A stretch of 64,000 bases of DNA from Oscarella lobularis (lineage: Eukaryota; Porifera; Homoscleromorpha; Homosclerophorida; Oscarellidae): contig NC_089185.1 of assembly GCF_947507565.1 (NCBI RefSeq), forward strand, positions 2,542,001 through 2,606,000, written 5' to 3'. Below, piece by piece: positions 37,172 to 48,315 of the stretch (the first letter of the stretch is position 1; each line of letters begins with the position of its first letter). A program made the translations under genes and the position numbers. The notes under the pieces were generated by a model. The model ran no database searches, was not told the DNA's origin, and saw only the letters and a program-made list of their open reading frames with translations.

Positions 37172-37825
37172 TTATTTAATTAAGGGAGGAAAACGAGAAA
37201 AAAACGAACCTAAGGCGAAAATCTTTTTCCCCTCATCGAGAAGAATCTCTTCTTGTACCCGTGAGGCATCTCCAAAGGTTATCGCTTGAGGAGATGCTGT
37301 ATTAGAAAGGCGAATGGCTACACTGCGTGCTTCCACTCCCCGAGTATTCTTCACCTTCCGCACAGGATTAGACGCTTCTTCAAAGTAAAACGTCCTCACT
37401 AGTGCACAGTTCTCGCTATAGAGTAAGATGACGAATTGGTCCAGTAGTTCAGAACAGCAATCCGTTCGACCGGTGATAATGATGGAGTGTATTATAGAAG
37501 TACTCGGTAAAACGACTTCCCAGAAAGGTGAGAGCTCTTGCTTCGTTAGAACGACTGAACCGCCGATCAGGGTGAAATTGCTTTCACCGTCAATTCCGTT
37601 TTGAGCCGTCGTATTCTCGTTTTCTGTCGAACTCTGCCTGGCGATACCGTCCAGAGCTAAATTGCGGCCACCTAAGGCATGGATTATTTGAGACATTTTC
37701 AACAGCTCTCTTTTTCTTTGGGGAGCTCGCTTAGAATTACCCGGTGAACATGTTGCAGCTTCGAAGAGCCAGGACTGGCAGAAGGACAGCAGAGATAGGA
37801 GCAGGAACAGCACTGAAATCCTCAT
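37172..37825 (-). CDS. Secreted discoidin (F5/8 type C / fucolectin-like) domain protein
   Basis: An open frame of about 217 residues from ATG 37825. Residues 1-19 (RISVLFLLLSLLSFCQSW) are a clear signal peptide. A discoidin/fucolectin-like domain follows: RNLALDGIARQSSTEN start, SPFWEVVLPS core and ARSVAIRLSN near the end. The family binds carbohydrates or lipids outside the cell. The core aligns with the discoidin exon of the polycystin-like gene at 31092-31397 (SPFWEVVLPSTS versus FPFWEIVLRSTS), so the two are paralogous. The last 25 residues do not look like the domain end and an acceptor-like TTCGCCTTAG precedes the stop, so the true 3' end may be spliced; it could also be an orphaned first part of a lost receptor gene. 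Confidence 0.6.
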   Translation of the reverse strand: MRISVLFLLLSLLSFCQSWLFEAATCSPGNSKRAPQRKRELLKMSQIIHALGGRNLALDGIARQSSTENENTTAQNGIDGESNFTLIGGSVVLTKQELSPFWEVVLPSTSIIHSIIITGRTDCCSELLDQFVILLYSENCALVRTFYFEEASNPVRKVKNTRGVEARSVAIRLSNTASPQAITFGDASRVQEEILLDEGKKIFALGSFFSRFPPLIK

Positions 37826-38084
37826 TCTCTTGCTCAGTCTGCACAAACCGCGCTTCAGCGACAGGTAAAAGGTACGTGTAAGCTAGGGGACGGACTTCCC
37901 TTGGAAATTGACATGCTAATAGCACAGACGCAAATTGGGCTATTTAAGCCATAGAGACGACATTCTATTCGCCGTCAGCTGTTTCGGCAGAGTCTATATG
38001 GTGGCACTCTGGGAGTGAAGTGAGAGCAATGAATGGACCAGAAAGAACCTGAATCTCCTCCACCTGTGACTGGAGAACTTACTT

Positions 38085-38840
38085 AGACGCCGTACGACTA
38101 ATGCAGCACTCCGTCCGACAGAATTTCCTTGATGTTGCTGCCGTCATTCTCTCTGAACCATCTGTGGTGGTACCACTATCTTTAAGAAAGAAAACTGAAG
38201 TCAACATGCAGAAGGAATTATGACTGTCTAATCTATGATTTACTGAGGTAACAGAATTACGGTAATTGAAGTACCGCGTCTAGATGGCAGACTTCTATTA
38301 ATTAAATGATGCCGGACTTCTAGGGCAAATAAGATCTGTGGTGACGCCTGTCTCACTAAGTGAATTGTTTTCCAGACAGGTGAAGACGGTGTACAGCTCC
38401 TTTCTCTACAGAACAATAGCAGAGAAAGAGCGAAAATGAACAATCAAGTGATTTTTAAATTGATTACGTTGTGCACAGTCTTTCTTTTGGATTGAGCTTG
38501 GTTTCAACCTGATCAGATCAGAGAGTGCGTTCTTCTCCAGTCCTAAGCCAAAGCCTTGGAAGAAGAATCGGGTAAAGTGCTACTATCTACGGGAAAAAAG
38601 AGGTAGTCGATGTGCGAAACGATCCACGAACTTTGCGCTGGTGGCGTGGTTCGTCAGCCCACTCGCTTTTCGTCAAGCCACGTCTACGTCGCTCGATCGA
38701 CGCGACGATCGAATTCCGAATGCCTGCGCGATCGCCTTTTACGATCGTTACAACGAAGAAGGCGCGCTGTGCGACTGGGGATACGCTGGGGAAAGCGGGG
38801 GCTTCGGTGTTGAGCAGAAAGAAGGGTTATTGATATAGGT
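38085..38840. repeat. Second, diverged copy of the DNA downstream of ABCB (modules 1 and 2)
   Basis: 38085-38560 aligns with 17875-18300 and 38590-38840 aligns with 18350-18690 in the same order and orientation. Divergence is clearly higher than in the adjoining ABCB exon copy. No protein frame is shared. Confidence 0.6.
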
Positions 38841-39650
<810 letters not shown>

Positions 39651-39654
39651 GGCT

Positions 39655-40440
39655 AAAATTAGAGCACACCTCTTTGGCACTATCTCAATCGGAATTGCAG
39701 ACCGCAAATTGACAGCTGACATCGTACGGGCAGACGTGTGAACGACACATCCCATTGTTCTCCCCACGACAGTCGTAGCCCTGCCGGGGAGGGGCTGTCG
39801 CACCGCCGAACGGAGACGTTTCCACTTACTAACACAGTAATCATTTTTGTCGTATCAACAATATTTTTTCACAAAGAATGAAAAGCGCGTTTGTGCGAAT
39901 TCACTCGCGATTAACCGACACTTGCTGCTGGCCGATACTTCGCAGTAAAAGCATATAGAAAGTCGTCGGTAAGTCGTATGCTTGTTGCTAATCTAAGCAC
40001 ACGAAACTCCGGCTTACACGAGAGCGACCTTCAAATTACACATAACGCCTATTTACGAACTTGAACCTTGGCCAAACTGTGCTCCAGGCCACTACGCGGA
40101 GCTAAGCAGTGAGAGTGCACCGAGCCCCTAGCTCCCTCCGTGGTACAGTAACAGCGTCATATCCTCACTATACAACATCTACTCGAAATTTGGCTGGGCC
40201 TACGCTGTTTGAGTCTCTCAATTAATGCTTGCCTCGTGCCCTAGAGCCAAGAACATGCATCCTGAAAGGAGGAGGCATCCTTTGTCGTCGCCGATAAAGG
40301 ACCCTTTCGGACGTTAATTTTTACCGCGACCGGATCAAGCAAACCGTATAAAGGAAAGTCGTCCGGCAACGCCTTCATTTTTACTCACGCCTAACTACAG
40401 CCTCTTCATTCATTCAGCCTTTTTTGTGTGGGTTGTGCAA
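39655..40440 (+). promoter_or_regulatory. Upstream region of receptor A, conserved upstream of receptor C
   Basis: 39900-40440 aligns over most of its length with 53706-54235, upstream of the paralogous receptor C. Strong blocks include ATAACGCCTATTTACGAACT and GAGAGTGCACCGAGCCCCTA plus CCTCCGTGGTACAGT. A TATA-type box TATAAAGG at 40347-40354 lies about 90 bases before the start codon; the C copy has AAATAAAAAG at the same spot. This is likely promoter plus 5' leader carried along by duplication. Confidence 0.55.
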
Positions 40441-40444
40441 ATTA

Positions 40445-42621
40445 ATGGCGCTAAGAACGACGAAGTACACTGGCAGTCTTCACAGAAATCAGTTGAAAAG
40501 AATTTGCAATCAGCTTAAACTGATTGCCTTCGGATTGGGCCTCATTGTTCTGTTGGCATTGACCGCTACACCGATCTATCTTTTCTTCACCACACCGCTA
40601 AAGTTGCCTGTAAGCATGTGGGTGCGGGCGCTTCGAAGTCATCCACTGATAGTAGACGCGAATGGTCGACGCGAAAGCGATAGCATGCACCTTGAGCGGG
40701 ATAGAAGGATAGATCCGCATAGTCTGCATGCGGTGGTTCCCACATGACTTTCACTGGCTACTTTTCACAGGAAATCAGTCACGTCAGAAATCAGTCAGAA
40801 ACTTCCGCCTCGTGTGAACTCGTCGCCACTAATCAACTGAACAGTTCTGTGTGCAGATCGACGTTTCCTCATTGGAACTTAGACAAATCGGCAAACAAAG
40901 CAATATACAGAAATATTTCAGTGTCTGGCTGTGGAAAATTTGAAAAGGTCGAACGAGATTTGAAGTTTGCCCAGAAATTGGTTTTTAATAACCTGCCAAC
41001 GCTGTTGGATAGACTTATGCTGCTTCTTTGTCACTATGCCTTTGATAAATGCCCTAAAGACATCGGTTACGACAAGTTATCAAAAACCAAAGCCATCTGC
41101 GCTGAAATCTCAAAACTAAAACTCAACAATATACTCAAAATAGCGCCCTGGCTTGGTATCTCCTGCCTGTCAATTCCAAAATGCACAAGAAGTGAGTTAC
41201 AAGGAAAAAACGTTTCAAGCTGTCCAGCGCCTCTAATACCTACGCGTACCAATTTTGCACGGAATTTCGGTCTATACTGCTCTCCCCCGTGTGATCGGCC
41301 AACTTCGAAAACAGGTGCAACAATCTTTAAGATTATACTGTACGTTTCAGTGTTATTCTACTGGATTTCTATTGCTGTCGTATTGATTACGTGGATAAAA
41401 GCAAAGAATCTGTATGCATCAATACGCCCTCGCTGGATCCGAACTAAGTGATTCGGTCTTAGGTTTAGCTATCAGTCGGTGACGAGTGTATTTTCAACTG
41501 CAGCATTAGCTATATTTAGTAAGTAGTGCTAGCAATAATACACTTGACCAGCTAGCTCTTCTCTTCACTACATAGGCAGTGCAATAACAATTCCAGCCGT
41601 TTTGGGCGAAAAAAAGACATACTGCAAATACGACAGTCTGTTTGATTCTGTTGTTTACCCAACTAAAATCTGCCACATTCAAGGTACGAAACTTTGCTAA
41701 CTTTTTATGCTCCCCTATGTTATACACATTTCAGGGTTACTCTTTCAGTTTGGCTATGTCTCTTTCTTGTTTTGGTGGCTCTGTTCGGTGGCAAATTCAG
41801 TTTTGACAGTGTGGAAACCTGGACAATTTGGCCATAAAAGTCAAAAGAAGCTTTTCTTTTTTCAGCTGATCCTGTCGCTAGTTCTACCTAGCGGACAGCT
41901 TGCTTTTTCTCTGATACGTGGCTTGCAATACACGAGAGCATCGCCCTATTCGATGTTTTGCGTTTCCCCTGCATCGGGCAACTTTTACTCCTTTATGTTG
42001 CCCGCTGATATTCTGATTCTGTGCGGAACAGTTATGTCTGTTTACGTTATGGTCAAATTGAGTCAGGTGAGAAAAACTCTCTCTAACTATTGAAACGCAT
42101 AACGCTTCTCTACAAAGGCTAAGAAAACGAGCATTTTCCGTCTACCCGTTGGAAAACGGCAAGAAGTCGCCGAAGCGTATGCTCTAGTTCAAAAGAGGTT
42201 TTCGCTCCTGTCTATACTTATTCCCCTGAGTTTCACCTGGATCGGCGTTACAATTACAATTTACGGCCACGGTTTGTCTACAGGTTTAGCCTCCTGCATC
42301 ACCGGAGCTAATGAAACAAACCTTAATCAATGCATTTCCAAGCTTGCAGAAACAACTGGCTGGTCTGTCGCGTTGCTCTCTAATTTTGTCGTATGCGACA
42401 TCGTTTCAGTTGCCTTCGTCGCCTATTGCCTTCTTCCAAAACCGGCAAGAGCCTTCTGGTCACAGATGTGGGGAAAATCTACAAGACGACAAATCGGCGG
42501 ACAAAGCTGCGATACCTCGACGGGACTTGAACAACCAAGCGCTACAACACCCCTTTTTCCGTCTTCAACAATTTCGGAAGATGCTTTAGCTAAATTAAGG
42601 GAAACTGACACGTCGCCGTAA
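40445..42621 (+). CDS. Frizzled/Smoothened-like seven-TM receptor, copy A
   Basis: Six exons (40445-40609, 40771-41411, 41463-41518, 41576-41683, 41735-42066, 42118-42621) close in one frame of 601 residues. After a short N-terminal hydrophobic segment comes a Cys-rich ectodomain of 11 cysteines with LLCHYAFDKC, like the LCSxYxPxC of Frizzled CRDs, then YCSPPC, like the CAPPC linker before TM1. The TM region has NLFSYQSVTS (cf. RFRYPERPI) and GLLFQFGYVSFLFWWLCS (cf. Frizzled TM3 with its WW pair). Frizzled-type receptors sit in the plasma membrane and signal through Dishevelled or, for Smoothened, Hedgehog. The canonical KTxxxW after TM7 is absent; the nearest is KPARAFW. The tail carries RRQIGGQSCDTSTGLE then TPLFPSSTISED, shared with B and C. 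Family level call is good; ligand and pathway are unknown. Confidence 0.72.
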
Positions 42622-42796
42622 AGTCCAAGGAATTGGATATACAGTATAACATCGCTTCGCCGGGTGTTGGCGTTTACGCTTGATGTAGTTGCATGTGCTA
42701 GCTGCTAGAAATGAAAGCTGTCAGGCCTAATGGAATTTCTCTTGCATAGCCATAGGTTTTCCACGGTGGTTTCTCGATTCGTTTCAGATGAGATCA

Positions 42797-42803
42797 TATA
42801 AAT
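42797..42803 (+). promoter_or_regulatory. TATA-type box upstream of BTB-Kelch 1
   Basis: TATAAAT lies about 320 bases before the chosen start codon of the BTB-Kelch gene, in the 500-bp gap after receptor A. Position only; the transcription start is not known. Confidence 0.3.
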
Positions 42804-43124
42804 CTACTACAGTATGTCACCGTTTGCCACGAGAACTCTCCAGCCCGATCGAGGCTAGCATTTCGTTTCACATCGACAGAACTCGCTCTGACGAGTCGCT
42901 TGCTAGACCCCGCCGGGGCCTCTTTTGAGCGGACGCTTCGAAGAGCTACCAAAAACCCAAGGAAAGAAGATTTCGAAATCGAACGACAAGAAGGGATCAA
43001 ACCACCTTGTTCAGCACCTACTAAACAGCTTCTTTCCTCGATCCGAAGCGCCGAAAATGGCCCAAAGAAAAGAGGAGGACTTCTTCTCTATCCGGGACTC
43101 CTTACAGCCCTGACCAAGAGTGTC

Positions 43125-44771
43125 ATGAACGAAGCGATTTCTTTAGAGACGAAGGGCTATTTCTCAACGGCACTGTTTGACTCATTTCGAGAGTCGGATT
43201 ATCTGTGCGACGTCACCATCATCAGCAAGGACGGACAACGATTTCCAGCTCACCGAATAATACTCGCTTCCGCCAGTCCATTTTTTCGTGTCATGTTTAA
43301 GGGAAGCTTCAAAGAGAGTAATCAAGCGGACGTAACTCTCAGCAACGTCGACGGAACTGTGACCAAGATGCTGATTGAGTACGCCTACACAGGAAAAACA
43401 GAATGCCCCTCTTCTTCTCTTCTATTCCTCTATGAAGCGGCCAACTACGTTCAGTTCGACGGGCTGTCTCAAATGTGCAATGACTGGCTCAAAAGCCACG
43501 TTGACGAATCCAGTTGCATCAGTATTGGAATCGTCGCTGATCGATGCGGTAATTCGGATTTACTCCGACTAGCTGATCGCATTGCCGCGATGAGCATATC
43601 GGTCTTGGCGGAGGGCGAGGATTTTCTACTCCTTTCGGCGGAACATCTGAGTAGGATTCTCTCTCACGATGAATTGGGGGTAAAGTCAGAAGACGAAGTT
43701 CTGACGATTTTTCAAAAGTGGGTTAAACGCGATGAAGAGTCTCGTCGAGCCCAAGTCGAAACGCTTTCGAAATTCGTTCGCTTTCCATTACTTGATTTTG
43801 AAGAAGCGAGTGCCGTTCTTTCAGATCTCGATTTGATCTCGCACTATCACTCGTCAAGCGAGTCTGGTCGACGACGATTCGGACTCGACGGCGTCCTGCT
43901 TGTGGCTGGCGGGTTGACGCCGTTAACATACGAGACAAGTGAACTCGAAATTGTGTGCCATGAAGCTAGAGTATATGAGCCCAACTGTGACAAATGGACT
44001 ACATTTCCTTCCCTGGCATTCGGTGTGTATTGTCATAAGATCGCGACTTCAAACGACGTGATTTACGCTCTTGGTGGTTTTACCCATAATGACATAGAGT
44101 GCAGCACTCTGACTGACGAGGTTCAGCGTTATGATGCAGAGCGACGACAATGGGTGAATGACGTACAACGGATGAGTAGTGAAAGAATAGATAGAGAAAT
44201 AGTTTGTTGTGACGATTGCATTTACGGTATGAGCATAAGCTTTGGCGTTGACGAGATGACCTGCGAATTGCTAGATTCAAAGAAAAAAGTGTGGATACCC
44301 GTTTCCTCTCCTGAGAGCGCTTTTTCGGGAGACTCTATTTTACCTTCGCTGGGTAATAAGATTTTTGCTTTTGGCAACAACTCTCAAGATCAGTTTGGAT
44401 ACACCAAGTATGATCGGTTTGAAAATCGTTGGAGCAATTTCAAGTCTTGTCGACGTCCTTCATTGTTAGATCCCGCTTCTGACTACGTCACGATAGGGGA
44501 CCGATTATATATCTACTGTGATAATCGTGCGGCTGTTATTTTTGACAGCCGCGATGAGCAGTTCTCTGTTGTAGATAATTTCTTTCCATTTTCATCTTGC
44601 GATGGATTCGCCTATGATCGTGAAAGCAAGAGGATGTTTACGTTTACTTACGGCAAAGTTGCTGTCTATGATGAACGAATGAACAAGTGGGACCTGAGAG
44701 ACTACAACTTGGGTTTTCGATGCTTTGATGTTGTACTTGTGGAGAGAAATCTAATGTTGGATTTCGTTTAG
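43125..44771 (+). CDS. BTB-BACK-Kelch (KLHL-type) protein 1
   Basis: A single-exon protein of 548 residues from the ATG at 43125, chosen because MNEAIS aligns with MAETIA of the paralog at 57418-59106; the frame stays open upstream to 42900 without other support. The BTB domain (about residues 22-130) has DVTIISKDGQRFPAHRIILA and a typical SPFFRVMF core; a BACK region follows to about residue 250; then Kelch-like repeats (LVAGGLTP, YALGGFTHND and diverged blades) to the end. KLHL proteins usually act as substrate adaptors of CUL3 E3 ligases, with the Kelch propeller choosing the substrate. The Kelch glycine pairs are weak after the second blade. It lies 500 bp downstream of receptor A on the same strand. 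Confidence 0.88.
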   Translation: MNEAISLETKGYFSTALFDSFRESDYLCDVTIISKDGQRFPAHRIILASASPFFRVMFKGSFKESNQADVTLSNVDGTVTKMLIEYAYTGKTECPSSSLLFLYEAANYVQFDGLSQMCNDWLKSHVDESSCISIGIVADRCGNSDLLRLADRIAAMSISVLAEGEDFLLLSAEHLSRILSHDELGVKSEDEVLTIFQKWVKRDEESRRAQVETLSKFVRFPLLDFEEASAVLSDLDLISHYHSSSESGRRRFGLDGVLLVAGGLTPLTYETSELEIVCHEARVYEPNCDKWTTFPSLAFGVYCHKIATSNDVIYALGGFTHNDIECSTLTDEVQRYDAERRQWVNDVQRMSSERIDREIVCCDDCIYGMSISFGVDEMTCELLDSKKKVWIPVSSPESAFSGDSILPSLGNKIFAFGNNSQDQFGYTKYDRFENRWSNFKSCRRPSLLDPASDYVTIGDRLYIYCDNRAAVIFDSRDEQFSVVDNFFPFSSCDGFAYDRESKRMFTFTYGKVAVYDERMNKWDLRDYNLGFRCFDVVLVERNLMLDFV

Positions 44772-44829
44772 TCAACTTCTCAAGAGTGTTCTTCTGTCCT
44801 TTTGTCGCTGTACGTGTTTTCTTCCTCGT

Positions 44830-45270
44830 TCTAATTTAAATTGCCAATTACTAAGATGGCATCATTGGATAAATCTAGACGATCTATGATCATGAACTGC
44901 AATTTTTGACAACAGCAACCTGCTCAACTACTAGTAGGGTAGGTACAATTAATTAAACTAATGTAAAAACCTTGTCAATGTGGCACATTTTGACACTGCC
45001 ATAGAACGATGCTGAATCCTAGCAAGAACAGACAAAACCATTGATTTGAAGATACGTGGTGAGGCCGATGTCTAACCAATTGAATTGAGGTACAGCTCCA
45101 TCCAAAAAACTAAAATAAATAATTAATTAATTTTTAATGGAAACGTCGTAAGCCAAAGCCTTGAAAGATTCGAGGAGACCTTCACGGTGGCCGTCGCCTT
45201 TTGCGATCGAAGGCAATGGGAAGTAGACGATCTCGTCGTCGGTGGACTCCTAGAGCTTGAACGATCTAGA
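44830..45270. repeat. Third, most diverged copy of module 1 with a short piece of module 2
   Basis: Landmarks shared with 17875-18340 and 38085-38560: AACAGCAACCTGCYCAACTA, an ATACGTGGTGAGGCC block, ACAGCTCCRTC, AAAATAAATAATTAA and finally AAGCCTTGAAAG followed by CGCCTTTTGCGATCG from module 2. Heavily decayed; no frame conserved. Confidence 0.5.
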
Positions 45271-46106
45271 CGTATCGGCATGTTTCCTTTGCTATAGTTT
45301 GCCTTTCGGAGACGGAAAATTCGCGAGGCTGCTACTGGACTTCAGGTGTTCTCCTAAATACCTAGGGACATAATGACTGTTTTGTGCTGCTGCTCTTTGG
45401 CATACTGATCCAATGCTTTAGTCATTGCATTTACCTGCTCCGAATACTTCGATCCAATGTTACGAAGAAATTTCGGCTGAGCAGCGAACAGAAATCACTG
45501 AACTCGCTCAGTAGCAGTCATTTGTTACAGGACGTCCCCTATCACTCTCCACTATCCGCGTTGATTCGTGTTTGGCCAACGGACACGAACCAAGCACTGT
45601 AGCTAAAAATGACGCGTGCCGTCTATTGAGATTACGGGCTCGTCCGCAGCCATGATTCCGTTCCGTGTTAGTCTACGCGGTCAAGCCGCTTACTGCTGTA
45701 CGGGTTCATATCCTCTCGTGGAAGTCATGCTGTGAGAAAGTAAACTTTCTCACTCTTTCAACTACCGAGGGTGTCGTCTCTAGATGCACGAGGCGCAGTA
45801 GAGACGCTCGCAAAATAACATTATCGCAAACGTCCAGTGTGTTGATAATGGCATTACATACGTACGACAATTACTAGATCAAATGGAGCGCATCAGAACC
45901 GCCTAGGCGATATTACCACATCCACGATCAATCCGGCCGCTAATCTCCTCGGGCGGTCGCTAAATCACCGGAACCACTAAAAATGTTGACCTACAGGCCC
46001 GCGAACGTATCTGATTGGTCGACTGCTAAAGCTATTGAATATAGCCGACCAGTAAGCTCAGACACTTGGTAACTTCGTCACAAAGATCGCGAAGTCCGGC
46101 CACAGC
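45271..46106. other. Intergenic, upstream of the cathepsin gene
   Basis: No gene, tRNA or clear repeat recognised. The promoter of the cathepsin B-like gene should lie in the last few hundred bases by position. Confidence 0.4.
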
Positions 46107-47532
46107 ATGCAGTCCGCCGTGCTTACTCTTCTCCTTTCCTTCGCCTACTCCGCTCCTACATCTGACCTCGACCCGTCAACGCTTACGGGAGAAGCTTTGG
46201 TCAACTACGTAAACAGCCTCGATACGTCGTGGACGGCAACGACGGACAATTTCGCACCCGGCGTCAACCCGGACATTTACAAGACGGGTGGCTCCTTGGA
46301 CATCGACGATCCGCCAGGAAACGACACCGATATCATCGAATATCCGTTCAAAGTTCTCGACAGCGTACCGACGACGTTCGACGCGCGCGAAGCGTGGCCC
46401 AATTGCGCGGACGTCATCAGCACGATTCGCGATCAGGCGCAGTGCGGATGCTGTTGGGTAAGAAGCCCGCACCGGCTACAGAAAACGATACGTCCTCTTC
46501 CTCACGCATACATTATATTACAGGCAATCGCGGTCGCTGGCGCCATCAGTGATCGCATTTGCATTAACATGCACAAGCCGGTCTTAGTATCGACACAAGA
46601 CATCATGTCGTGCTGCCGTTATTGCGGTTACGGGTACGCGACATATGTTTCTTTATACGTTCTATAGAGTATATACTCCGTGTATAGGTGTCGCGGAGGT
46701 TGGCAATACAAGGCATGGTAAACGGGTTTCAACGCGATTTAGATGCATCAGTATAACCTGATTGTGCCCCCTAATCTATTCAGGCAATTCTACAAACAGT
46801 ACGGCGTCGTCAGTGGCGGTTTGTACGACAGTAAAGAGGGTTGCTCGCCCTATCCGTTTCCACCGTGCAATCACATATACAACACCTCACTGGAGTCGAA
46901 TAGAGAAAAAATGAAATTTTGCGGAAAACCCAACGTCTACTCGAACACGCCGAAATGTACGCGAACGTGCGAGGCCGGTTACACCGTTCCCTACGCGTCC
47001 GACAAGCACTTTGCTTACTACTATTACAAATTCACCAGCAGGCCAATGTCATATCGAGTGCTCTCAATTATGTCAGAGATCTACATTAGCGGATCTGTTA
47101 CCGCATCGTTCACGTTCTACGACGATTTATTCTACTATAAAAGCGGTAAGTCTTTATTGTCGAGTCGAGTGCTGAGGGGTCATATTCACCGGTGTCTAAA
47201 TTAGGCGTCTATCACCATACTTCTGGTAGAAAAATTTACGGTCACTGCGTCCGAATTATTGGATGGGGAACCGAAGGAGGCGTCGACTACTGGTACGTGC
47301 AAAAATATAGTTGGGTAGCTAGCCTACAAATAACCCTTTCAGGTTGATTGCCAACTCATTCAATACATTCTGGGGCGACGGAGGTAAGCCGCCGGCGACT
47401 TAACGTAATAAATGATTGCGCTTACGTCATCTATTTAATACGACAGGATATTTCAAAATGCGTCGTGGTACCAATGAGTGCGGCATTGAAAACTTGGTCA
47501 TTGCTGGCCTTCCACGACTGCCTGGGAAGTAG
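46107..47532 (+). CDS. Cathepsin B-like cysteine protease (peptidase family C1A)
   Basis: Seven exons (46107-46457, 46524-46633, 46688-46717, 46784-47145, 47205-47292, 47343-47383, 47447-47532) give 355 residues in one frame, close to cathepsin B zymogens (about 340). A signal peptide (residues 1-15) and propeptide precede the mature start near [14 protein letters not shown]. Catalytic residues are in place: Gln and Cys in QAQCGCCW, His in [10 protein letters not shown] and Asn in [16 protein letters not shown] matches the cathepsin B segment after the occluding-loop region ([11 protein letters not shown]), though the loop HH pair of peptidyl-dipeptidase forms is reduced to one His. Two unusual changes near the active site are CGSCW to CGCCW and NSW to NSF. 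The family works in lysosomes or is secreted. Probably active, but with altered active-site chemistry or specificity. Confidence 0.9.
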
Positions 47533-47574
47533 CAAGCCTAGCTAGTACGTAGATCGAGGTACCAACTGAACCTA

Positions 47575-47995
47575 GCTGACGATCATGCTCCTAATATTGC
47601 TTGCTGTGCTCTATGTTTTTGTCTGTCTCTGTTCGTCTAGTGATCGATGCACGTTATGATCTGCGCAGATGTTTTGGTAGGATGCGTTCGACGGAAGCGG
47701 CTTCGTTTCGCCTGTTCGACCCCCCTCGCGATCGCGGAGACGATCGGGTAGTGATTTCGAGCGAGGAAACAGCGAGAGAGATGGGTTGGAAGTTGCTTGG
47801 AACGTTTTTCGCGGCGGGCGTTACGCGAAGGGGTTCGCGCGATCGCTTTTCTTTACCTGTAGCCTTCGCCGTCGGTCGGTAACCTTTCGAAAGCGCGATG
47901 CTTTGTCCCGGCTAACGGAGAACGGAGAGTCGGAGACTGGACGTTCCGTGCATGCGCATCTTCGCAAGATCCGCCTTTGCCTTTGAGCGACGTCA
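47575..47995. repeat. Dispersed duplicate, copy 1 (about 400 bp, upstream of receptor B)
   Basis: Aligns with 56565-56935. Shared blocks include CTTCGTTTCGCCTGTTCGAC, GGAGACGATCG, GGTTGGAAGTTRCTTGGAAC followed by GTTTTTCGCGGCGGGCGT, and CATGCGCATCTTCRCAAGAT. Frames are not conserved, so it is treated as non-coding. Confidence 0.7.
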
Positions 47996-48315
47996 TTTGC
48001 TTTCATTTCACGACGTCTAAATATCACGTAGAAAATATATAATTTCTACAACTCTTACTACACTGTACAGTGCAGCTTCAAGCTCTCAATGAGTTGGCGC
48101 CAATATATCTATGTATAGTCCCGTTATTGCGAACGCTGTTTATAATTTTCAGTCTAAATTTCAAAAGTCTTCTCACAATTAGCTAGCAGGCGTTCTTTTA
48201 CCAGTTTTAATTAGATAAATTAATAAAGAGGTCACTTTGAAAGAAGGAGGAGTGACATGACCATGATGAAGTCGACGTAGAGAAAGCGACAGAGACAACA
48301 GATCATGATGCGCGC

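Noticed and set aside
39655-40140. Possible small exons shared upstream of receptors A and C
   Set aside because: The similarity is nucleotide-level with frame-breaking indels between copies, so it is better explained as duplicated promoter and leader.
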